Assembly: GCA_023053575.1 (NCBI GenBank)
Contig: JAKZAP010000010.1
Span: 19,404,628 to 19,468,627, forward strand
Source of the DNA: Branchinecta lynchi
Taxonomy: Eukaryota > Arthropoda > Branchiopoda > Anostraca > Branchinectidae
Direction of reading: 5' to 3'
DNA length: 64,000 nt
Position 1 is the stretch's first letter. Every line of letters starts with the position of its first letter. The notes under the pieces were generated by a model. It saw only the letters and a list, made by a program, of their open reading frames with translations, ran no database searches and was not told where the DNA came from. The translations under genes and the position numbers were made by a program. Positions 57,441 through 64,000 of the stretch are shown one piece after another.

Positions 57441-57735
57441 CACTGTAAAAGGTGTCTCCTACATCGGACTTTAGTGGTTGCTCATCACCGAATTCGGTGA
57501 TTTTTATTCCGATTTCGGGAGTTATAAATCCGAATTCGGAGATTTAAAATCCTATACAGGATTACAACGCTAGAATTAAAAATACTGCAGATTAAGTTAT
57601 CCCATAATCTGCAGTATTTTGTATTTTAGTGCTTTAATCCTTTATCGGATTTTATTTCCGAATTCTGAGTAAGAAATACCGAATTCGGTGATGTGCAACC
57701 ACTCAAGTCCGATGTAAGAGATACTTTTTACAGTG
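57441..57735. mobile_element. Family B-type MITE, copy 6, enlarged
   Basis: The ends CACTGTAAAAGGTGTCTC and complement match family B termini, but the interior is different: arms CTACATCGGACTT, ATCACCGAATTCGGTGAT (itself palindromic) and AATACTGCAGATTA with their complements give nested hairpins. Flanks are CA and CT, so no TSD is visible. Confidence 0.75.
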
Positions 57736-57982
57736 CTGTCAATACTCTTGTGCAACACGGGTTGTCACTCAAGTCCGATGCTGATAACATGCTGTTATTG
57801 TGCTATTGAAATAACTTTCACAGAGGAACAACGGAAGCCACCCATACCCATAACATGTACCCATGTTTGTGTAAGTGACTAATGTAGTAGGCACGTTAAA
57901 CAACTTTATTTTAGTTGTTCAAACCATGTGCAGTTCTTATAGTATTTACAGTATCTTTGAATAGATCAGTTGATCTTGGCCT

Positions 57983-58020
57983 CCTTGGTTCAAATCCCGG
58001 CTGAGGAGCATTTTTGTCTA
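57983..58020 (+). repeat. Truncated copy of the tRNA-like sequence
   Basis: Identical, apart from one base, to 24,011-24,048: the B-box GGTTCAAATCC, the 3' acceptor strand CTGAGGA and the downstream CATTTTTGTCT. The 5' half is absent, as expected for a 5'-truncated retrocopy. Confidence 0.65.
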
Positions 58021-58115
58021 TCAGCTCACTACTTATAAACAAGGAAGTTGGAAAAAACTTGCTGGAAGTTGGAAAAAAACTTGATGGATACAGACATTTA
58101 CATATAAATGTTATA

Positions 58116-58440
58116 TTATAGGTTACTAGATTTTTTATTTGATATTATATGCATATCGGCCAGATACAAAGCTACAAATACAAAAATAAATAACAAATAA
58201 AAATAATAACGCTCAACAGGTTCAAGTCTCTGCCTTCCACGCCTTTCTCTATCAGACAACATAACGCAACAGTTGAATCTCTCGAAGTAGTCCCCAAAAT
58301 ACCAGGGAGCAACGGTATATTCCCCCTCGAAAAACTGTATCCCTGAAATTAACAAGACTTGGGCAACTATTCAGAAAATGGTCCAGCCCATCCTCAACCT
58401 CCCCTCAAAGGGGGCAAAGGCACCTACCTCCCGAGCCACC
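58116..58440 (-). pseudogene. Probable LINE 3' end with C-terminal coding scrap
   Basis: The minus frame 58,355-58,116 reads GEYTVAPWYFGDYFERFN...LEPVERYYFYLL and ends just before an AATAAA-type signal. The preceding 80 bases carry a degraded Cys/His-type stretch (CCCCCTTTGAGGGGAGGTTG). The pattern is like the end of an ORF2 with a C-terminal zinc knuckle, but the assignment is tentative. It lies immediately upstream of the CAP gene. Confidence 0.35.
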
Positions 58441-58535
58441 AACCTACTGTACGGAATGAATGCAGGGTATAGATACAGTTTTGTGTGAATTAAACTTTCG
58501 TTCTGGTTCTGTTCTTTAGCTGCTCACAGATCAGC

Positions 58536-58655
58536 ATGATTACTCCATTGTTGGCTGGAGTCTTGCTCTTTGCATCAAGTTTCATGATTTCCAAAGCCCA
58601 AAAATTGTCAGCCTGCATTCTCTACGGCGAAAGTCACACATCGTGTCTATACCAG
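58536..58655 (+). CDS. CAP-superfamily (SCP/venom-allergen-5-like) secreted protein, exon 1
   Basis: Forty codons from ATG at 58,536 to CAG at 58,655, followed by a strong donor (CAG|GTGAGT). Residues 1-22 form a secretion signal: a hydrophobic core LLAGVLLFASSFMIS with likely cleavage after SKA or KAQ. The mature start has two cysteines in a C-x9-C arrangement around HTSCLY, the HTxCLY motif that precedes the domain in many arthropod and other invertebrate CAP proteins. The exon ends in phase 0, exactly matching exon 2. Upstream, TATAGATA at 58,468 could be a core promoter element, while TTTAGCTGCTCACAG ending at 58,529 could be the acceptor of a 5'-UTR intron; the sequence does not decide. 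The protein would be extracellular; its specific role is unknown. Confidence 0.8.
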
Positions 58656-59510
58656 GTGAGTAGCTGCGTTTTCGCATTCCTGTGGACTGTAGCCGTAGCA
58701 GTTGGTCTGTGTGCTAATAAGGCGTTTTTGCACGCTTTTTGCCGTAGACTTTGGCCTGTGGGTTCGAACAGCAAAAACGCCTTATAAGCTGCTCAAACGG
58801 ACAGTGTACTTTGTGCTTTTTAATTAATACTTTGGTGAACGGTCTGGGGACTACTTTGGCACTCTAATAAACAGCTAACTTCCTGGTTTTAAACTAGTGT
58901 GCTAACTGACCCAGTGTGCTCTTCTGGACACACCATAGCCTACAGCTACAAAAAGTTCTGGACCCGCTATACAAAAAAATATTTGCCGAATACAGAGAGT
59001 TGGCAAGCTAACAGCAGTCATTCACAATACTTACATTTAACTTTGAAAAAATTTATTTTTGTATTCCAGAATTTCCAGATACACAGCATTCTCCATTTTT
59101 GAAAGGAACCACAGGCTAAGGCTAAAGAACAGTGGGATCAAGAAGGCCTTTGGCCGTAGCCTGTGGATTTTGTTCTTTGGCCGTTGGACTGAGGAGTAAA
59201 AACGCCTTATAAGCAGACAGGCTACAGGGAAAGGATTGCCAAAACACCTAATAAGCACAGCTGCTACTCACAGGCGTGCTGTAAGGCATGCAAAAACGCA
59301 GCTCATAGGAATGCAAAAACGCAGCTAATGGCATCAAGAAGGCCTTTGGCCATAGCCTGTGGATTTAGTTCTTTGGCCGTTGGACTGAGGAGTAAAAACG
59401 CCTTATAAGCAGACAGGCTACAGAGAAAGCTTTGCCAAACCACCTAATAAGCACAGCTGCTACTCACAGGCGTGCTGTAAGGCATGCAAAAACGCAGCTA
59501 ATGTTTCGAT
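58656..59510. repeat. 196-bp tandem duplication and related inverted copy in intron 1
   Basis: AGAAGGCCTTTGGCC at 59,141 recurs at 59,337, and GTAAGGCATGCAAAAACGCA at 59,281 recurs at 59,477; both are spaced 196 bp and the copies are nearly identical. AGCTGCGTTTTCGCATTCCT just inside the intron (from 58,662) is the reverse complement of AGGAATGCAAAAACGCAGCT at 59,307. TAAGGCGTTTTTGC/GCAAAAACGCCTTA makes a hairpin at 58,714-58,790. This is a local foldback family next to the exon 1 donor. Confidence 0.8.
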
Positions 59511-60130
59511 ACCAGGTTCGTGTTAAATCTATTTAATTGCACGCCTTTCAAATGGTGAATCTTACAACATAAAACTAATGGATTACCTGGGATTAACTAT
59601 GAAAATTTGAAAATAGGGATTTCCAGAGCCTCTCTCGTCATGCCCTCTGAAAAAAGATCATATCTGGTCGGATGCTGGAATCCGGCGGGAAAAAGTCAAA
59701 ACGAATCGGTGTATCAGCAAGCTTTGCCAACATGGTATTTCATCCACAGCCCACACACTTATATTTTGCTCAAGAGCTGACGCAAGATATTCATATATCT
59801 CCCTCTACTTATGGGAGATGTTTCGTGATCGGAGATCAGTTTTCGACAGGATACGTCCGAGACCCGGGAAACGCCATCCTTGAAAACTTCATTCTAGATC
59901 TGAAAGATACTTTAGAGTTGCAAGTTCTGTACAGTCGGATTTGACCACTTTCCCTTGTCGTTTTTAAGAAGGCACTTTTCTGTTTCGACGGCGGGTCTCA
60001 TTTCACAGCCTGAGACTGTTTCGCCTGTGCTTGATTGGTCCGCAGCGTCTTTCCAAAATTTGGTGAATTATTTGGATACAGTTGGTGTTAAACTAGGAGC
60101 TAGCACGACTCGGCTAGGCCCTTTATCTTT

Positions 60131-60853
60131 AGCTGCGTTCTTTGTCACGAGAGTTCTCACCGGTGGTCTGCGGTTTTTCTTATAACCCGTTTTTGAACTA
60201 ACCAGTGTCCGGTTTTATCTCACCGGTGCGGACTAACCAGAACCTGCTCGGGAGCCCGGCTTCAGCGAGGAGTTAGCCAGTTTTCATCAACTCACCGGCG
60301 AACCAAAAAAACACGTTTTAAGTTAAAGTTTAACTGAACAGGCAACTTATTTTTACATCTTAGATTCAAATACATTGAATTATTACAACACCTATTGGGG
60401 ATTTTCATTCTGTCCACAGTAGTCTTCAGTAGGGACGTTGGGAATGTGGACGCTTTCCCATGGTGAATCCGTCCACAATTCGCCCGCGAAAATCACTAAA
60501 CTATCACTACACAAGACACCTCACTAGCTGCACTAGCACTAGCTACAGACACTTCTTTGTTTATTTGATACACAATTTATTTACTCGTTTGCTGCTGGTG
60601 TTGTTGCCAAATGTTCCAGGCACCATAGAGATATCACGAAAACGGGAAGAGTGGCAAGCACAATGGGATAATCGATTATTTGGAAATATCAGAAAAACAA
60701 ACTAACACTTTTTCATCGGGTTTTCAAGATTATTTAAGCGAACAAGTGATGGGTAACTAGACTGTCGCATCCTAGCCCTTTTCGGTTAAACTTTAAGAAC
60801 CGGACACTGGTGACAAAACACCAGAGACAGCCCGGAGTGCAACGAACGCAGCT
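60131..60853. mobile_element. Family G MITE, copy 2 (TTT TSD), split by family H
   Basis: The ends AGCTGCGTTCTTTGTCACG and complement are flanked by TTT (60,128-60,130 and 60,854-60,856). The two halves (60,131-60,322 and 60,792-60,853) are colinear with copy 1 at 13,849-14,143. Located in intron 1 of the CAP gene. Confidence 0.85.
60323..60791. mobile_element. Family H element inserted in family G (6-bp repeat TTTAAG)
   Basis: Termini with GTTTAACTGAA on the left and complement TTCGGTTAAAC on the right lie between two TTTAAG copies (60,317-60,322 and 60,792-60,797). Since TTAA is inside this word, a TTAA-targeting element is one reading. The right part (TTAAGCGAACAAGTGATGGG, CCTAGCCCTTTTCGG) matches the H copies at 11.2 and 16.6 kb. 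Confidence 0.75.
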
Positions 60854-61018
60854 TTTGTGTAATGGCCGTCAGTGTACGGAGTGTCAGTGTTCTGCAATTA
60901 GGTTTGTATTGGTTGGTATGCTTTGTTCTGTCGGTGTGTGCCTTGAAGTATGGCCCGGAGATACCTAAGTGTAAGAAGGGCCGTAATATTCTAGGTTTTA
61001 ACTCGAGTGTTAAGCCTG

Positions 61019-61322
61019 CCCGATGAAAAATTTGTAGCCTGCGTAGTAGTATGGTAGTAGTACGAAAACGTTGCATGTAATACTATGTGATAGCAAAGAA
61101 TACTATCATTTAATGTGCCTCATACTGGTCCAATCTTATGCAGTAGTATCCAGTAGCATCCTGTCTTGCCATAGTAGCATCCAGTCTTGCTAATAGTAGC
61201 ATATAATAGTATGCAGTAACACGGTAGCCTTGAAGTAGAGGCATGTAGTAGCATCGTTAGTACTGCATGCAACTTTTTCGTACTACTTCATAGTACTATT
61301 TTGTGATAAATTTTTCATCGGG
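61019..61322 (+). mobile_element. Family A MITE, copy 5
   Basis: Full length, with ends CCCGATGAAAAATTT and complement. Flanks TG and GA do not match. Located in CAP intron 1. The right flank duplicates the left flank of copy 3 in reverse complement. Confidence 0.85.
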
Positions 61323-61794
61323 GAGTTCATAGAATACTAAGTAAAACGTAACGAATCTCGTGTTTTTTTCTTCGTTGGGTTCAGCTAGACCTCTGTTTGG
61401 GCCAGCAGTTGATCTAATGAAAGCTTCGAGAGCTCAATTTAAAAGAACTTTGAAGTGGTTCAGAGTAAATGTATGCGTTATCCGGGCTGAATGCCTGGCG
61501 TATTATTTTTCGGTTGGGAAAGTGGAACATCAATTTTGTTCGTTTGTAAAACGTATGCGTGGCTCACAGTCTGCTTCATTGCCTGTTTCTTTGGACGGTG
61601 TATAGTGGAGATACATAGCGAACCTTTGGAGTTCTTCGTTTAAAACTATGTTTAATTCAGTACCTTCCTCGTTGAACGGTGTCCAGTGATCTTTGCCTCG
61701 GCTTGCCGCTTGAGTTTGAACCTATTAAAGTCGAAAGTGTTGGGAAAGCAATTCTGCGAATGAATAACCCGTTTGAAAATAATTCAAGTCAATG

Positions 61795-61960
61795 TCTTTC
61801 TCCAATCGTAAACAATCGAAAACAATAGGAAACGATCGTAAACAATTGTTTTTTTAAGATTGGAAACAGTTGTTTCCAGTTGTTTCTAATTGTCTGCGAT
61901 TGTGAACAGTTGTGAACTACTGTATTTTTTCGATTGAAACCGATTGTTTCCAATCGTGAT
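61795..61960. repeat. Short-unit minisatellite (AAACAATCGT / CAGTTGTTTC words, both orientations)
   Basis: About five units of AAACAATCGTA-type sequence (61,805-61,850), then about seven GTTGTTTCCA-type units in the complementary sense, so the block can fold back. Unit length is about 10-11 bp. No relative elsewhere in the window. Confidence 0.65.
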
Positions 61961-61974
61961 TTCGCGATTCAAGG

Positions 61975-62310
61975 GAGGGGGTTAAAGTTTGTCAAGACAT
62001 TCCCCCCCCCCCCCTCCAGCTCCCCATAAGTTGCTGTTGCTGGATCCGATCTGGACGAAAAATGGAGCATGTGAGGACTGCATTGAGATCCGATCACCCT
62101 TCCAAAAGTTAGGCATGCGTCAATTATCCAGGTTCCCTGTTTCTCCACTCCCCCCACGTTGGTCGAATGGGAAGTGGCGTCTCCAAGTCAGTTTGGTGGG
62201 GTCCCTGGTATGCCTGCCAAGTTTTATCGTCCTAGAAAAACTGAAAGCACCGTAACTGGCGATCACCGTACTGACCGATAGACCGACCGACCGACGGAAA
62301 AGTGATCAGT
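61975..62310 (-). repeat. Family E fragment, minus strand, in CAP intron 1
   Basis: Poly-C, GGATCCGATCTGGAC, GAGATCCGATCACCC, CCCACGTTGGTCGAATGG and GGTATGCCTGCCAAGTTTTA, then an (ACCG)n tract at 62,278-62,295. The terminal hairpin is lost. Confidence 0.7.
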
Positions 62311-62461
62311 ATTTATTCCCTTTTCCGTATAATCTTTACGTTGATTATCTATATAGTCGGATTTGTGCCATGTCAGTTTGTTGTTCCGTTAGTTATAAGT
62401 GTTTTAAGAATATGAGTTGTGCAGATAATCCTGTCCTCATGGCTCCGAGCGTTAATCTGTA

Positions 62462-63290
62462 ATCAATCAATCAATCAAGTTTGATCCGAATAGCTAAAAG
62501 CTCCGAAACAAATTAACCAATACACTTACAAGATATGACCAGAAATACTGACGAGATGAAACTACGTAAAAATTGGGCAGAAGAATTAGCAGGATTGGAG
62601 AAAACTGATTGCCAGTATTCCTCTCGGAACGACGCACGGAAGACGGGAGGGGAATAGGGGAATAGATCTGGGGACGACACAGTATCTTAGTTCCAAATTT
62701 GTTTGAAAGAGTATTTCTACGTTTTATTAATTCAGGAACGTCAAGTTTAATGAGAGCTTCTTTGTATGAAATTTTATGATCACCCAGAATGATTCTCACT
62801 GCTCTCTTTAGGAAATTTTCCAGGCGATCAGAGAGCTCTGCAGAAAGAGAGGAATGCCAAACAAAACCAAAATTAATGCTTTGAACCACCTACTTTGAGT
62901 ATGTGAAAAATTTGCTCTGGAGAAGGATATTCTTTTAATGCTGGCAAAACGGAATGCATGGCATTTATACCACTAGAGTTGAAAATCAAAATAGTTCCTC
63001 CTGTGTTGCTGTGGTCGTCACGTATGAAATTTGTTGAAGAGTTTAAATACCTTGGCTTCTGGTTCACTCCTGATCTGCGGGACTTCACTCATTTGCGTCA
63101 TTAATGACCCGCGTCACTTATAATAGCTGTTATAGAAAACTTTACCGACGCTTTGGGGATGTTCGCAAATAATCGAATACCTTCGTTTAGCCGCCTTTTG
63201 AGGTTAGATAACAACCTGATCCGAGTTCTTTTTCACTCTAATTTTTCAGCTTTCACTGCCATTGTGGAAAAAAAGGAGTGTTGAACTGGT
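62462..63290. pseudogene. LINE remnant with inverted 5' segment (twin-priming pattern)
   Basis: On the minus strand, a (TTGA)n tail (62,462-62,478), a 3' UTR shared with 13,140-13,345 and a C-terminal ORF2 frame (62,889-62,494; FGFVWHSSLSAEL, RLENFLKRAVRIILG, YKEALIKLDVPEL). Abutting it at about 62,890 on the plus strand is an earlier part of the same kind of ORF2: SFNAGKTECMAF, FVEEFKYLGFW, then decayed sequence to about 63,270. The order and orientation are those produced when the 5' part of a LINE is inverted on insertion. Confidence 0.7.
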
Positions 63291-63456
63291 GGTTCGTTCC
63301 TTTCGTTGTATATGTGCTATGTGTAATATGTAGTGATAATGTGTGTTTTTTCCCTATGTATATTAAATGAATCAAGTTTTGTTGCTGTTTTGATTGTCTC
63401 AGAGCTTGCTACTGCCCGAGTCAAGAAGATTCCCTTAATATTCTTCTTTTCTTCAG

Positions 63457-63612
63457 GGCCCTTCCAAAAGTTGCGATAGCCTCTCTCGTGGAGTTGAAGA
63501 AAAGGGAACCATTGTCACTCTTCATAACACTGCTCGAAGCACAGTCGCTTCAGGTACTGAAACCAGGTCATTGGGTGGCCCTATGCCAGCTGCTTCTGAT
63601 ATGATGGAGCTG
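63457..63612 (+). CDS. CAP-superfamily secreted protein, exon 2 (start of CAP domain)
   Basis: The 52 codons lie between a strong acceptor (TTCTTCTTTTCTTCAG, ending 63,456) and a donor (CTG|GTAAGT at 63,613). It is open in phase 0 at both ends and continuous with exon 1. The sequence contains a third cysteine (GPSKSC), SRGVEEKG, the first CAP helix with its signature LHNTAR, VASGTETR, and GGPMPAASDMMEL, the loop and helix that normally lead into a W-x-x-x-L segment. This spacing is specific to the SCP/venom-allergen-5 branch. The conserved His/Glu cluster and disulfide core lie in later exons beyond base 64,000. No stop, frameshift or unusual residue is seen, and splice sites are intact, so the gene looks functional. 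Confidence 0.85.
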
Positions 63613-63617
63613 GTAAG

Positions 63618-63827
63618 TAATACTCTTGATGACTAACTCTCCTTGCCGATGCAAAACCGCCGGGTACCTAGTGAAAGAGCTAGACGCGGTATCCACAGCT
63701 GCTCCAAAAGATTGCCGTGATTGTTTGATACAGGATTTGAGTTGTTGAGGTTGAGTAGTTACGGAGACGTTTACTCCTTCTTCATGAGGATTATTGGCGT
63801 GTTTCGGACTTAGTCATATAGAGTATT
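63618..63827. mobile_element. Family K MITE, copy 2, at the exon 2 splice donor
   Basis: The left end TAATACTCTTGATGACTA begins at intron position 6, so the T of the GTAAGT donor is the first base of the element. The right end TTAGTCATATAGAGTATT closes at 63,827. The body matches the start of copy 1 at 21,365. No matching TSD is evident. Confidence 0.65.
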
Positions 63828-64000
63828 GCACTCTTTTGCAGAGCAGGCAAACAGAAAGGCAGAATCGCCACTTCCCATATAAAAATGTATTCGTCAATCT
63901 CCTAGCCTGGCAGAGAGTAAGATTTTCACCTCGTTTATTATCACTTGCAAATAAGAGTGGATGTTACTTCAGAAAATTTACCCAAAATCATTTAAAGAAC

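Noticed and set aside
59672..60185. Frames at 59,672-59,944 and 59,955-60,185 as extra CAP exons
   Set aside because: Their sequences do not resemble any part of a CAP protein. Exon 1 joins exon 2 in phase without them, and the second runs into a MITE.
28779..61322. Recurrent peptide beginning MQRFRTTTILLRRLQ at 29,058 and 61,076
   Set aside because: It arises from the same stretch of the family A MITE. The frames break in the other copies, so it reflects DNA repetition and is not a conserved protein.
6631..62255. Recurrent PAKFH / CLPSFIVL-like peptides in open frames on both strands
   Set aside because: They are translations of the family E block ATGAAACTTGGCAGG. Frames differ among copies and are interrupted by poly-G slippage.

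Overview
This window looks like 64 kb of a repeat-dense invertebrate nuclear genome, most likely an arthropod, although the sequence alone does not fix the species. The evidence is a spliced host gene with GT-AG introns, several decayed non-LTR retrotransposons, a large load of short palindromic DNA transposons (MITEs) with clear target-site duplications (TSDs), long poly-G/poly-C tracts, and no bacterial gene organisation.

The only host protein-coding gene I can support is at the right edge. Two in-phase coding exons (58,536-58,655 and 63,457-63,612) encode a signal peptide, a cysteine-rich linker and the start of the domain of a CAP-superfamily (SCP/venom-allergen-5-like) secreted protein. 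A 4.8-kb intron packed with transposable elements separates the exons, and the rest of the gene lies beyond base 64,000. A MITE has landed five bases inside the second intron.

Most of the rest is mobile DNA. The left edge carries a non-LTR retrotransposon with an uninterrupted endonuclease plus reverse-transcriptase frame of about 939 codons (72-2,891), an (ATTC)n tail and a polyadenylation signal. Next comes a 470-bp-spaced tandem duplication, then a 2.27-kb non-autonomous hAT-type element with an exact 8-bp TSD (4,176-6,443). Decayed LINE pieces lie at 13.1, 14.5, 22.4, 28.4-30.3, 35.98-36.5, 53.1-54.5, 58.1-58.4 and 62.5-63.3 kb. A frameshifted MULE transposase with a plausible 144-bp intron is at 51.4-52.4 kb, and a Ty3/gypsy RNase H scrap is at 47.7-48.2 kb.

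I defined recurring families by comparing copies inside the window. Family A: CCCGATGAAAAATTT termini, five copies, 2-bp TSDs. Family B: CACTGTAAAA termini, six copies, mostly TA TSDs. Family D: CACTGTCAGAAGTTT termini. Family G: AGCTGCGTTC termini, 3-bp TSDs. Family H: inserted into a G copy. Family I: GAGCGTGTTCCA termini. Family K: TAATACTC termini. Family M: PIF/Harbinger-like with a TTA TSD. Family R: GGGATCGACTAAAAA termini with a 9-bp TSD. Two larger families, E (capped by a hairpin, carrying poly-G tracts and internally tandem) and F, occupy many kilobases and match no standard element class I can recognise. A roughly 1.84-kb unit (family L) is repeated in tandem at 22-27 kb. A decayed tRNA-Thr-like sequence at 23,964 recurs as a truncated copy at 57,983. 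No CRISPR arrays, rRNA genes or convincing functional tRNA genes were seen.
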